Positions 43,182 through 56,160 of a DNA stretch of 64,000 bases are shown here, piece by piece. A model generated the notes under the pieces. It did no database searches and was not told where the DNA came from. It was given only the letters and a program-made list of their open reading frames with translations. Each line of letters starts with the position of its first letter. Positions within the stretch are counted from its first letter, which is position 1. Location: contig NC_088304.1 of NCBI RefSeq assembly GCF_032854445.1, positions 23,697,704-23,761,703 on the forward strand, written 5' to 3'. Source of the stretch: Liolophura sinensis (taxonomy: Eukaryota; Mollusca; Polyplacophora; Chitonida; Chitonidae). The position numbers and the translations under genes are program-made.

Positions 43182-45172
43182 GTGAGTAAGATCGAATTCA
43201 GACAGCGTCGCCAAACTTTGTCGGATCACCTGTAATTGTACTGGCGACGTTGTGCAGTGACACCGCAGAACATGATGTGACGCGTATTTGGCTATGTACT
43301 CTCTCATTGTATCAGGCCATTTGTAGAAGTTGTGGTCTAAACTACGCGGTTAACAATTTAACATGTTTACCAAAAAACATTTGTTTTTTTTTTGTTTTTT
43401 TTTTTGTATTTGTAGCGGTAGATGAATATTACACTGAGTACAGTTTGCTGCTGTTGTTGTTGCAGTCATGCAAAGCCCTTTTCATCACCTGTATACACCA
43501 AATAAGTAAATTTCGTCGGATTATAATACAAGACAACTCGGTTTATTTATTTTATTTGTTTCAACAGAAATTAATGTTAAACTTCTAAGTATTAAGTGAA
43601 TCAGCTATTATTTCAATCCTCCAGTCATCAGTTCATGCTGACCGCAATCCTATACAATGATGACAGGGGAGGGGGGGGGGGGGAATTACAAGTATGGCAT
43701 TTAAGAATAATCAAATAAATAAATGGTTACAATGCAACTTCTAAGTTTGTTGCCATACATGAATTTGTATCTTTAAGTCAGGTAAAGGATGTTTATAAAT
43801 TTATAGCTACTAAGGTGGTGAGCTCCAAATGATCAGTGGGCCTCAGTACTTGACCGTAGGATAATTGTACTGTAGACATATCACAGTGTGTTTGACTCAG
43901 TTGCTGTGGTATCGTTCTTAATACAGTATAATCATTCACCTTTAAGTTAAGTTAAATGAAATGAACGTTAAAAAACCAGTTCTGACTGATATACAAAAAT
44001 GTGAGAAATGCTCTAATCCATAATTAGACAGAATAGCTTCTTATTTCACTGTGTACGTGAAGGTGTAAGGTTCCTAAAGAAAAAGGAAAGCAGAGTAGAT
44101 TTATATGAGATATAGTAAAGTAGTAAACTGTACAGTTAACTTTCTTGCAATGAAATTTTGGAGTGGTCATTGTCTAGTATAAACCTATGAATTATTTATT
44201 TATTTTGACTTTTTATTAGTCAGATGCAAATGTACATGTAAATGTTCGTATACCTGTACGATATATACCGTTACACCTTTAAACATTACTATTTTGCTAG
44301 ATTTTTAGGGTAAAATCGTATCAAACAGTAGTGTACATGTATGTTTCTGGACTTTCTGATGCTGAAGACCCATGTACTTGCATGGTTCTACCTTCTCAGA
44401 TTTAAAATAATATGCTAAGACTAATAGTATACCATTGCAATATCAGTAGTTTATATTAGCTATTATTACCACTTAGTACAAACGTACAGGTGCATGTAGT
44501 AATGTACATGCACCGATCGTGTTCACTGACTGTTGTTACTCCTGTACATTATCATATACAGGAGGCAAATTCCTCTCCAGATCAGCTGTACAAGCCTTAA
44601 TCTTACTCAACACATAAATCCTACCTTTAATAATGACAGGGTAGAGACACATATCTGGTACCTGTTTTATTGATAAGGTGCTTGCTGTGTAGTGGTTCTA
44701 TTTTTTGCATACCACACATACCTTTTGTTGGGAAGTTGATTACCCAACAGTGTTACCTGTCTTTTCAGCTGGGCTAACAGATCATTAAAAGCTTTCATTC
44801 TCTGCGTAATGGGGCTGTTTTGTCAGGTAATAGGCTTACCTGGCCATAGGTGTGAAAGGCCGGCATCAGTACACACAATTACTCTGAGAAAAACGCACCA
44901 TGTACCTGTAGGCATTTAGGTGTGCAAACAGTATACTTAAGCTGAATTCCTAGCATTTATCTCTAGACAGGTGTACGTTTATAATTTAACCCTACTCAGT
45001 TACATAATGTCATGTTCTGTGCAAAAATACTGGACCAAAGCACAAGGAAACGTTGGCCATTTTTAATATGCTTAATGTTCATTCATTACAACCTTGAAAT
45101 CCATTATATAGATTTGAATTTTATTTCTGAATCAGTTGTTGGATTGAACCAGAGAAAAAATTATCTATACCC

Positions 45173-45345
45173 TAATTCGTCAACAGTTTGCATTTGAAAG
45201 AGGAACTTTCAGTGAACTTTTTTGCATATTTTCATGTTGATTTTGGAGGCACAAAATGTGTAATTTTATTAGTTTACACAGAATAATGCCTTCAGGATAT
45301 GCTTGAATAAGCACCTCGCGAACATGCGAAAAGGTTGAAGAATTA
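45173..45345. mobile_element. MITE-like element 4, copy 1
   Basis: Left taattcgtcaacagtttgca, right tgcgaaaaggttgaagaatt: inverted ends of about 20 bases. Interior shared with copies at 47357 and 51617 (cttgaataagcacc). Confidence 0.75.
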
Positions 45346-45819
45346 TAGCACCTGGATTTACAGAGTGGCTTTACAGGTTCAACTTTTTTTGATAGACTGG
45401 TCAAAAGTTGAGTCTTGGTACATATAGTTGTCATTTCTACATGTTCTATATTTGAATAATCTCTTGATGTCATGTACCATGAAGGACGAGTGATACAGAA
45501 ACTGGATGGGGTACAATAAAGTTCTGCAATTCCGGCTGTGTGAGACATCCTTCTGCTGGACAGGTGGATGTTGTTCCTTGTATATGGTTATTATGGTTAA
45601 TGGTGAGGCTCTGTTGTCTAGTAAAATGAAATATAAGGCCTGTCGGGATATTTTCATATTATGGAGAAAGTGTTGGACATTTTCTGAGTTTTGGAAAAGG
45701 AGGAAACCTGTAATTTTGCAGTTCACCTCCCCTTTTGTTTAAATCCTCACCTTGGCTGTTCTTCTTACTTGTGCCATAGCTATAATTTTGATCACGTAAC
45801 GTTATGTTACTTTTAGTGC

Positions 45820-46060
45820 TCACCTTATGTTGTGTTATACCTGTACTTTTACTTTTCACCTGTACTTTTTGTTACTTTCGTTGTTCACCACACTTTGTTA
45901 CATCTGTACTTTTCCTCCTTTTGCTGTTCAGTTTAGTTTACTTTGTGTTACACCTGAATTTTTCCTGTTCACCTCAGTTTGTGTTACACTTGAATTTTTT
46001 CTGTTCACCTCAGTTTGTGTTACACCTGTACTTCTTGTTCTCTTCACTTCATGTTTCTTC
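45820..46060 (+). repeat. Imperfect T-rich tandem repeat, 37-60-bp units
   Basis: gttacacctgaatttttcct and gttcacctcagtttg recur. Open frames on the plus strand are produced by this repeat. Confidence 0.8.
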
Positions 46061-46625
46061 TGCGGTTGAGTTCACCTATCTCTGTGCTCCCTCACTTACT
46101 TTGCAGCAGACAAATTCCTAAGTTGATTATTACCCCTGAGCTTGTGACATTCACCATGCCGCTGTGTTGGGTATGGACATACAGCTGATGTTTGGCAGCT
46201 TTATCCCTCTGTTGATTGTGCAGGGTTTTGTACAGGCTCTGACGGACATTCCTTTCATATGCCTCTACCTGACACACCTGGATCTTAAGTTTTACTTGCA
46301 ATTTTTTTTATCATACCTGGATATATATGTATTATGTCCCAGGTTGACATTTCTATGCTTGCCTCGTCCAGTTGAAGAACTCCACAAGTATATTCAGACA
46401 TACAAGTTTGCATACATATATACATGGACATATACATATATAGAAGTACTGCAGTGCTGCATCACGAAATAAAAGCATACAGTAGCTAAATGCACATTAT
46501 AATATTTATGTAATAATGTGACAGTATTTGTACATGTATGTTAGGGGACCTGGTTTTTCCTACATCAGAATTTTGGCCAGGTACATTTATATGTAAGTTG
46601 ATTAAGACACCATACAAATAGGGGT

Positions 46626-46812
46626 AGTCACTGTGAGTTTAAGTCCAGCTCATGCTGCCTTCGGCTGTATCTGGGAAGGTCTGCAGCAACCTGCGGATTG
46701 TCGGGGGTTTCCACTGGTCTATGCCTGGGTTCCGCCCACCTTAATGCTGGCCGCTGTGGTATAAAGTGAAATATTCTTGAGTACGGCGTAAAACTCCAAT
46801 CAAATAAATAAA
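46626..46812 (+). mobile_element. Family A SINE, 5'-truncated
   Basis: gtgagtttaagtccagctca, gcagcaacctgcggattgtc, attcttgagtacggcgtaaa, tail aaataaataaa. Confidence 0.9.
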
Positions 46813-46965
46813 AAAATCAAAAAGGGTTCAATAAAATTAAAACAATAGACCATTTCACTATTGTACAGCATATGTATTTCAGTTCCATACATCTGTGGTG
46901 TATTTTTAAATTTTTAAAATTTATGAAGACTGTTTAATTCATCTGAAGTTCCCAAATATTATACA

Positions 46966-47198
46966 GGGCCCAGTTGTTTGAAAGTGCATTAGGTAATACT
47001 GGTATTAAGTCATTTTTTATATTTAAAGTTTTAGCCAAACTCTGCAGCTAAAGTCAAAGTGTAACAGCAGCAGTTTTAGTTCCTATTTTATATAATGTTA
47101 CATAATTCTTTTAAGCTATGAAGTACAAAATTAAAGACGTGTCTCAAAGGTAAATCTGGTATTAAGTCTTGATCAACCAATTTTGAATAACTGGACCT
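46966..47198. mobile_element. MITE-like element 5 (233 bp)
   Basis: Left gggcccagttgtttgaaagt, right caattttgaataactggacc; the inner pair ggtattaagtc occurs at both ends. Confidence 0.6.
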
Positions 47199-47356
47199 AG
47201 ATGATGCTGGAGTACATGTACATATTTGACAACAGGATGACGGCATCTGTTCTTGCATTTGTTCAAAAATGCATTAAGATTTAATTTCAGGTGTTCATAT
47301 TATTTAATCTAAAAGGGTATTTAATCGATTATGTTTTGTCATGTATGTGACATCAC

Positions 47357-47562
47357 TATCCCTCAACCTTTTCGCATATGAAAGAGTAACTTTCAGTGCA
47401 GTTTATGCATATTGTTGATTTGATTTTGGAGACAAATCTACATTGGTTGGATTGGTTAGTTTCAGGACTTAAAAGTATAAATGTATCAGTCAACACAGAA
47501 TATTGCCCTCAGAATATGCTTGAATAAGCACCTTGCGAACATGTGAAAAGGTTGAAGAATTA
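47357..47562. mobile_element. MITE-like element 4, copy 2
   Basis: Left tatccctcaaccttttcgca, right catgtgaaaaggttgaagaa. It carries the interior motif agaatatgcttgaataagca. Confidence 0.8.
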
Positions 47563-48351
47563 CAGTATTCCTAGTTTTAACTCTAAACTAAAACTATTGT
47601 ACACCAGTGGCTTGTCACAGTTTTAACAAATTGGAGTACATTGAAGTACTACGGTAGAGATACATGCTCATATTCATGGTTGGTGATGGCTTCTTTGTGT
47701 ACATTAGACATACAAATGTTCTGCCTACATGATGAGTGTATTCAAGTGTACATAACGTGGTCTTCATGTGTTGTGTACAGGCATACATGTACAGGTACAT
47801 GTACTCAATACACAACTATTGTTGGGCATGAATGCCTTTTCAAATGGAGTTGTTAACAGCCTTTAATTATTATTATTCGTCTACATGTAGGGAAGAAAGT
47901 TTCGTGATAATATTTTTTAATGATCTGAAATTTTTTGAATGAAATTACCCGAAGCATAATTTACATAAGCGTACGTGCCCTCCATATTATAAAGTCCTGC
48001 ACTTCTCTTGTCTTAAATCAGAATGGTGGTCACATTTGCGTACCTGACCAGGTATTTGTGATTAGATCACCTTAGATTTGTGATTGATGAGGGCAGTGTG
48101 CCCCCAGGTTTTAACCATGTTAACCCAGCAGTCACCTGTACATGTACACATTTTACCTGTCTGATAGCTTCTGGTAATTAACTTCAAACATACGTGTACC
48201 ACATAGTACATCCTGTGATTACCTGATGTACATTAACATCAGATTGGATATTTGTTTGCTCTACATTTTCTTCACTAAACAGTTTAACACAAATTTTTTT
48301 ATTCACTATACACTTTACAGTAACTTTATAAGTTAAATGTAATAGGGTTTA

Positions 48352-48422
48352 CCAGCTGGGGGTTTGAACCAGCGATCTTTAGGCTTTGAGTCCCGCACTT
48401 CTACCACTAGACTGACGCCAGA
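48352..48422 (-). other. tRNA-like sequence (pseudogene or SINE head)
   Basis: On the minus strand, tctagtggtagaagtgcgg (A-box region) is followed 25 bases on by tggttcaaaccccc (B box). Acceptor-stem pairing is poor and no SINE body follows clearly, so a functional tRNA is unlikely. Confidence 0.45.
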
Positions 48423-48887
48423 CATGCTATAGGATAGTGCTTATATACTACCCTGTTACTTATGAAATAAGATTCAAGAAAAACTGGTAAAAATGTCTGT
48501 ACAATTAAGATACTAGTCAAAATACAACTGAAAATTTACTCAAAATCTATTGCAGAAGGAAAAAATGGCTCCATATGAATGGGTAGAGCATAAAAATGAA
48601 AGAGAGAGGAAAAAAGCAGAGAGAAAAGGTGTACTACGTGTAACTGCCTTTGCGGTTTGATTTCTTTTCTGTCTTTTTTTCAACCGTTAGCAGAGTTTTG
48701 CCTAAAGCTTTGTATGATTTGATAAAAACACTTAAACGTTTTTTAAGGGCAATAAATAATTTGAGATACATGTACCCTACAAATGGACAGGATGTATATT
48801 CAAGGTAAATTACATACAAATTTATTCAGTCCTCTTGTATGTTTTTTTTTTTTGTTTTTGTTGTTGTAAAAAGTTGTATTTTTCTCG

Positions 48888-49138
48888 CTTGGTGTTCAGC
48901 ATGAAGGGGATAGTGCAACGACTGGTTGACCCGTGTCAGTATAATGGCTGGGGTGGGGCGATTTGCTTACCTTTGGTAAGTCGTCTCAGTGAAGCAGCAC
49001 TAGATAAAAGAGTGGTGGAAAACCGTCCTGCACAAGAAGGCACATCACATGCTCTGTAAGGATTCCTTTGATGTCATATGACTAAAAAATTCTAAGTACG
49101 ACGTTAAACCCGAAACACTCACTCAGTCACTCACTCAT
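48888..49138 (+). mobile_element. Family C SINE, head truncated
   Basis: tcgcttggtgttcagcatga, gtcgtctcagtgaagcagca, gacgttaaacccgaaacac and a (cact)n tail. Confidence 0.9.
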
Positions 49139-49279
49139 GTTTTTTTGCCTTTCACATTGTATACTGTACAAGGATATAAAGCTTAAACCGTCTAATTTAC
49201 TCCTTACAGAATGTTTTGTGTAGGGCCACTCAGTGTACATTGTGTACTTCTGGATGGGATTCAACCTACATGTGCCTTA

Positions 49280-49460
49280 AAAGAGGGTGGCTTGCTTGCC
49301 TTCGGTAAGGCGTCTCAGTGAAGCAGCACTGGATAAAAGAGCGGTGGAAATCCGGCACATTACATGCACTCTAAAAATTCCTTCGTTGTCACATGACTGA
49401 AAAATTATCAAGTATGACGTTAAACCCCACGAACTCACTCACCCACTCACTCAGTCTACA
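49280..49460 (+). mobile_element. Family C SINE, 3' half
   Basis: gcttgccttcggtaaggcgt, agagcggtggaaatccggc, gacgttaaaccccacgaact. Confidence 0.85.
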
Positions 49461-51099
49461 TGTAGGTGTTGTCAAACTTGTTAAGTTTCAATTTGTTCAG
49501 TTCGTAGTGGTAAACCTATATCATTAAACCTATTCAAAGATGAGATGTACATGTATAGCAGTGTGTTTTTTATTTTTATTTTTTAATTTATATGCCAGTG
49601 GGAATAAATTTACAGGTGTGTGTGTAGATACATGTATAAGGTGACACATTATACTCCTTGACATTGTACACTTAAGTCTGTGAACAACACAACACAACGT
49701 ATTGTACCTGTAGATGTTTGCAGATGACTTTGTAGATAAGAACGAGTAGATATTTAATTACTGACTCAGCCATGCACACTGATGAGCCAGCCACTATTGT
49801 TTTTACGGTGATGGCATCGTCACCCCATAAAAAATGTCACAACACAAGGAAAGGTCATTCTAATTAATTTTTTGATGGTTTTGAGAAGATTGTATCTGTG
49901 CGAATAATACAGGTATTATACAGGTATTATACAGGTGTATGTGATGAAGAAGGACAGGATGTGAAGTTGGATTATGTGATGTTCACGTATGAATAACACC
50001 ATGGCATTTTCATGCAGCATTTCACACCTGAAGGGGACTTGATTACTTCATGCTTCTCTGATCGTGATTTCAATGTTCATTCAGTCGTGTCTGTTGTTGT
50101 GAATAATTTCGTGTTAAAATTATCACAAGTGTTTTGAAAATTTGTTGACCGTATTCACAAAAAGTTGGCATGAATGCAATTGAAGAAGCATGCAATGCCA
50201 TAAAATGATACTTAACACCAACCCTTAAGTTTTCCTGACTAGAAGAACTCTTTAAATGGCCTCCAAAGGTGAATTAAGCAATCAGAATCAAGCAAGATAT
50301 GTCACTGAGAAATGCTAAGTTTAGGTAAAATGCAGTACTTTTAAATGTTGACTGTCCACATGTTTCAAAAATGTTCAGAATTAAAATTTACTTTTGACTG
50401 TTACCTTACCAACTTAATACTTGTTTCTGTTACTAATCGTTTTAATGGTAACAATTAATACTTTTTCCTTTTACTCGTCCTTATAATGCTAACGTAATAC
50501 ATGCACTGACAATTTAGTGCTTACAGGTTTTATACTGAGTGAAGAGATTGACATTTCCTTTTCTGCTCTGAGTTGTTATGTCAGTTGTCAGTACCGACTA
50601 TTAAAACCTGATCTATCTTCAGTAGATTTGCACCTGGTGACTTAATGACATAAGCACATACCTGTAGTGTATAACAGTTAATTCAGGTAATGTACATATG
50701 TGCACTATCCCATACCTTTGACGGTCCTATTTACTTCAGGAATTATGATGTCCCTGGCTTCTGTCCAGAGTAGTTTGCACAACGTAACTGGTTCATATAA
50801 ATACAGCTTTTTCCCGGCCGTACAAAGCTTTCAGGTATGGTGGGTTGGCTGTTGACAAAATCACACAAAAGTATCCGGCAGTTTGTAGGATGTTAGGGAA
50901 GAAGGGGATCAGAATGGTAAACAAATGCAGGGCATTCAGGTAGAGGCTTTAATGGACTTGATCTTGGGCGTATTCTCGGGAGTTCAGTGGATCACTGTCT
51001 GGATATATATGAATATACATATATCTTTGTGATATATGTAGCTAAATGGGCAAAGTTAAATTGGTATGTGTATCGGTATGTAGTCAGGTGCTACATGTA

Positions 51100-51320
51100 T
51101 ATTCTGTGACAGTGGGGGGCCCAGTGTGATTACATTCTGTGACTAGAGGGGGTGTGGAGGGCGGGGGGAGAGGCAGTATATTGCTACACATATATTCTGT
51201 TTCTGGACAGAGGGCCCATTGTGATTATGTTCTGTGACTGAAGGTGGGGGTGGGGGGGGGGGGGGAGGCAATATACATGTATATTCTGTGACGGTGGGGG
51301 CCAGTGGTGTTTACATTTAT
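51100..51320 (+). repeat. G-rich imperfect tandem repeat
   Basis: Three copies of a unit with tatattctgtgac followed by runs of G (up to about 15 at 51247-51263). Potential G-quadruplex former. Confidence 0.7.
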
Positions 51321-51616
51321 TTACATGTACATTTATATGCGGTGACAAGATGGCTTGATGGAGTCCCCGGCATGATTTCTCAAGCATAAGGCATCACCAT
51401 AAATGCATTTATGTCAGCGCAGGAATTGACCTGCTGTAAGGGTACAATGTTGTGATACACATGTGATGCAGATAATGTTAAACGCAACTTTATGAAACCC
51501 TGAGCAAGCAAGTAAGCATTCCTTGTAAAATAGTAAATCTTCATAGTACACCTTTAAAATTAACAATGTTCACAACCACCAGAACCTGTACAGAAAGAGA
51601 CAAAAATATCAACACT

Positions 51617-51725
51617 ATTTTCTCAACCTATTTTTTCTATAGTTTTATTAGCCTACAGACAATAATGCCCTCAGAATTTGCTTGATTAAACACTTTGCAA
51701 ACATGCGAAAGGGGTTTAAAAATTA
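51617..51725. mobile_element. MITE-like element 4, copy 3, shortened
   Basis: aataatgccctcagaatttg, cttgattaaacactttgca and acatgcgaaaggggttt match the right half of the other copies. Confidence 0.65.
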
Positions 51726-52439
51726 CGGTAATAATTATAATGTAGAAACTGCTGTGTATGATTGTTAAGGAGTTTGTCGTGTGAGTTGATGATTTATGTA
51801 AGCTCAGTGTAATTTATGTGTGTGAGGATGCGGGTAGGTCCTGACTGTTGTCACCCCTGACAGGTAAGGCTGGTTACACTTGTTACTCCGCATACCTGAC
51901 CCTTTACCTGTGACACCCCTAAAGGGGAGTACTGCCCACATTTGTCTGGAATGGTTGTGGGAAAGTTCATCAACAAAGCTAGGTAAACAATTTCTGCCAG
52001 AATTTTTGTCGCTTTTGTCACAGTGGCCTTTGATTAGACCAGTTATTCTCCAATTTGTGTCTAAATGTTTATTTACCTGTAAGTGTAAGGCACATCAAAG
52101 CACATTGTAACTTCTGTTGTAAAATTTTACATACATTTATTTTTGGGGAAAATCAACTGTAGAAACCTCAATCAAATCTGTAATTGTCATGTCTGTTTAT
52201 CAACATCAGCCAGTGTTTTTATCACTTTTGTCTACAGTCATGAGAATACTAGTTCAGTTGGGCAGCATGGGTTGAAAAATAAAGGTGGAATCTTACACAG
52301 GTGTTTAATCATGCGTATCATGTACGTGTACACATAGCAATGGTACTTCCGTTGAACCTCAACTGATTTTATCTGAGGTCGCTGGTTCAAATCCAGCACC
52401 TGATGGCATGGCTAAGCTTAAGTACAATCATGACAGTAC

Positions 52440-52802
52440 TGAACAACTTCTGTGGCCCAATGGTTACAGAGCAGCCACACTTCTAAGTCAGGAATCTAAC
52501 CCAGGTTGGGTTATGCCAAAGACCTAAAAAATGGTAGTTGTTGCAGCATCGCTTGGTGCCCAGGCCTTGAGAGGTTAGAGCAAGGGAACAGGACTGGTTG
52601 GCCTGGTGTCACCTAGTATAATGTAACTGGGTGAAGTGTCATGTGTGGTGTAGTCAGCATGATAGTTCAGTGCGGCAGCACTTTGTCGGCATAGACTCGT
52701 CCTGCCACAAGAAGACGCAGTATATGTGTTCACACCTTATGACTCCTGGTTGTGACATGACTGAAACATGGTCATAAGTACACGTAAAAACCCAGACATA
52801 CT
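52440..52802 (+). mobile_element. Family B SINE, full length
   Basis: A tRNA-like head (gtggcccaatggttacagag) is followed by agcatcgcttggtgcccag, ttgagaggttagagcaaggg, tgccacaagaagacgcagt and acgtaaaaacccagacata. Confidence 0.9.
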
Positions 52803-53172
52803 CTCTACACGCACATATATTAAGTAAATGTACAGTTTTGTATTTTATCTAAACTCTGTACACGCACGTATATTAAGTAAATGTACAGTTTTGTATTTTA
52901 TCTATACTTCTGTACACGCACATATTAAGTAAATATACAGTTTTGTATTTTATCTATACTCTGTACACGCACATATATTAAGTGCATGTACAGTTTTGTA
53001 TTTTATCTATACTCTGTACACGCACATATATTAAGTAAATGTACAGTTTTGTATTTTATCTATACTCTGTACACGCACGTATATTAAGTAAATATACAGT
53101 TTTGTATTTTATCTATAGTCTGTACACGCACGTATATTAAATAATATATACAGTTTTGTATTTTATCTAAAC
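52803..53172 (+). repeat. Satellite, ~53-bp unit, seven copies
   Basis: tctgtacacgcacatatatt, aagtaaatgtacagttttg, tattttatctatac. It starts directly at the 3' end of the family B SINE and ends about 190 bases before the TPR exon. Confidence 0.95.
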
Positions 53173-53360
53173 TTTTGCCCAAAACTGAAGTACTTGATTC
53201 TGAAATCTCTGTTGATCTCAGAAAGGCTCCCATATCCCTTCCTAAAAATGTACCTTTTTTGAGCGAACTTTAAAGGCGGAAATATCTAAAATTATGTTGT
53301 TACTCTGTAGTAGTGATTTTTCTGCTCCTTGGACCACATCATTGTTTTCTGTCCACTCAG

Positions 53361-53615
53361 ATGGAGTTGGAGGAGTTAGGGCCAGGTGCAAGACACCGCG
53401 CTCTCTTCCTGGAAAAAATCCAGCACAGCAACGAGGCGATCCAATCCGGTGATTTCCAGACAGCCGTTAAACTCTACACGGAGGCCATCCAGCTGGATCC
53501 CACCAATCACATTCTCTACAGCAACCGCTCTGCAGCATACATTAAACTTCACCAATATAAGAAGGGTCTGGAAGATGCGCAGAAGTCACGAGACTTAAAC
53601 CCAAGGTGGAGCAAG
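53361..53615 (+). CDS. TTC28: TPR-domain exon of a TTC28-like tetratricopeptide protein
   Basis: The acceptor ctgtccactcag ends at 53360 and a consensus donor, aag|gtaagt, follows 53615, so the exon is 85 codons with phase 0 at both ends. It starts MELEELGPGARHRALFLEKI and holds a classic TPR pair. The first helix pair carries NEAIQSGDFQTAVKLYTEAI and ends LDP. The second starts ILYSNRSAAYIKLHQYKKGL and ends LNPRWSK. The order FxEKxxxSN, GDFxTA, ILYSNRSAAY, LNPxWxK matches the N terminus of vertebrate TTC28 as known from the family. STIP1/HOP TPR1 is similar but fits less well at the start. TTC28 is a large scaffold protein linked to midbody and cytokinesis in mammals. If exon 43149 is joined, translation starts there; otherwise the Met at 53361 could start it. 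Later exons lie beyond the window. Confidence 0.85.
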
Positions 53616-56160
53616 GTAAGTTGTCCCCCTTGATATGCTTGTGATGATATCACACATACATGTACATAACTTGTGAAATGTAACACAGGGTGTTTTAGGG
53701 TTTAGTACTAAAACCATGGAAACTTAGAAAAAACTGAACTGTTGTTATGTGAATGATTGATTATGATTACAAACTTGTGCTGGCAACGTGAGCCATTTGT
53801 TTCACTGAACATTAGAACTCTTTATAGAGAGTGTAATGTGTTGCTTGTTAATGGCATCAAAATAATGTGGTTTTTCATCCATCAACAAAGGAAAGATCTT
53901 GGACTTCAAGGAATTGTATAGTGTCCTCTACCTGTTCTTCAGTAAAAAAATCGTAGTGATAGTATTGTTATTCAGATTGGTAGATGACACTGCTTGTTCC
54001 GTGGTTTTACAAGATTTTCCTCCCTTTGTAGAGGACTAGCGAAACCCATTGGCCAGTGCATGACTATGCACCTGTTGTTGTTGTTGTTGTTGTTATGTGT
54101 CATATTGGTGATTGGTTCGTGCGAAATTAGCGACGCTTTCATTTCCCGCCAAAAATTTGCCTGTTTTGTCTTTTAGGATTAAACAACCAATTCATCTTAT
54201 TGTCACATTCAATTACTGTAGACTAAACTTTTTGTGATCAATAAGAAAAATCAAAAAAGACTTCAAAGTGTTTTGCCAAGAAAACAAAGGAGCTCAAAAA
54301 CTGTTATTTTATGTGACAGATGCTTGGACAAAGGTTATTTGCTGTTAGTCAAGACAGTTTTGGGGAGCTGAAATTCTTTTTGTCACTGTGGAGAAAAAAA
54401 TAATTTTCTGTTTGACATTGATGATCACATTTCATATGGATAAATTTAGAAAATATTTGATTCAGGTTTTCTTCCACAAAAAGTCTTTGTTCTAGCAAGG
54501 TGTTTGGAAGATAAATCTTTTTTGTTGAGGCTAGTATGCTAACCCCACTGCAGCAAGACAATATCTAGGCTTCTGCTTATTGTCATGTCATTAGAATGCT
54601 CTGGCAGAAGACGGGTTACAATATAGGACATATATAGTATACAGGCATAAACAGTACCAATGATTTCCGGACGAAATCTCCTGTAGGACAATTTAAATGT
54701 GGCAAATCTTGACAGATTTAAATTTATCTAGCTTTAATAGTGACTCCATCCCTGAGAAATTTATTTTCTGTGCACTGAATGTGATATACACGAATGTTTA
54801 AGTATGTGTGAAGTTTTTAACCTTTGATAGTTCCATGTGCCGCAACATAGCATAATTGTTCATATCCATATGTTGAATATTTAGTTCACATGTACATGTA
54901 TATTGCAAAACCCAGTCAGAGATTACTTTGATATTTCCAGTAAAAGACATGTGAAGGTGATGTTGGCATATGTAACACGTACATTGTATGTCTGGGTAAT
55001 ACATGGCCTCACCTACATGCATAAATTTATACACACATGTACACATATAAATTGGTGTCACGAAATTTGGTGTAATCTTACACGTAGTATCTACTATGCA
55101 ATCTACATGATGGTTTTCCTAAATTTACCAGCGTAATCCATTCATGTGTGTTCAGTATGATATGCTTGTACACTGTATTCTGTCTTCATGCTATCAGCTA
55201 ATACAATGCTGTCAGATTAGCTCATATTAAACCCCAGGCCATACCGTGACTGCACATTTTAAATTTACCACGTGCTGCACTGCCAGCGAGAGCACTTGCA
55301 ATGCCATGTCATATCCCCAGACATGACTTGAATACTTTTATTGCCTGAGAACAGCATCGTCTTGATTGCAGTTAATGTGCAGAGAGCTTACTGTAAATTT
55401 CAACCTTTTCAACCATTAAAACACTTCTTCAGTGGATTTCATGCATACAATTATTATGAAAATGGCTCCAAAATTGTTGAAGTCATTAAAGATGCGAACT
55501 CCATACAGTGGTGCTATTTATTTCTCTACACCACATAGTTCTTGTCAGAATGTTCCACAATATTGGTTGCAGGGGAAGTTGAAAAGGCTGAAGAATTAAT
55601 GTATGTCTTCAGCCATTGTGGATGTGATGTACCTGTATAAATTGTAATTAATTAAGGCTACAAAGTTAGCACAAGATTACTACTCAGTGAATTGTTTGCT
55701 TTATTGTAGACTGGAGCTTCCAATAATACCAGGAATCAGAAAATTGGGGAACATTGATTCTTATTGACACACACGGTTTTTATATATCAAAGAATGCCTA
55801 AAGTCATTAAAGCCTCCAAGGGCTAATAGCTTTGTCCTGTATGCTTGTATACATGCTAAATATAGATATACGTGCATACGCTACATGTATGTTTGATGTA
55901 ACCTTGCATATTGGGATGACTTATTTGTACAACACATTGATGTGTGTCTGTATGTGTACAGGGTAATTATTATTTTACTGGGTGTTATTTGGCCAGGGTT
56001 TTTCTTTTGCCATAAGCTAACCAAGCCACGCAGATGTTTTACGACCAAAATGAATCTTTTTTTTTTTTTCTTCAGTGTGGGAGGAGGGAATAAAATAAAT
56101 AAAAAACATCCAAAAAAGTCATCTAATTTATGGAAAACATGGGTTAGCTCAGCAATTTTT

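Larger units (their letters stand above)
43182..53360 (+). other. Inferred intron 1 of the TTC28-like gene
   Basis: This is 10.2 kb of AT-rich sequence between the 43181 donor and the 53360 acceptor. Nothing in it is convincingly coding. It holds a poly-G tract (about 43668-43683), three copies of one inverted-repeat element (45173, 47357, 51617), another at 46966, family A, B and C SINE copies, a tRNA-like sequence at 48352, a G-rich imperfect repeat at 51100-51320 and a 53-bp satellite just before the acceptor. Confidence 0.4.

Noticed and set aside
48352-48422. Functional tRNA gene
   Set aside because: A and B boxes are present, but acceptor and anticodon pairing looks poor; more likely a SINE head or pseudogene.
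53361-53615. STIP1/HOP as the identity of the TPR exon
   Set aside because: The TPR core fits both, but the residues before it (FLEKI..SN) and LNPRWSK fit TTC28 better than STIP1.
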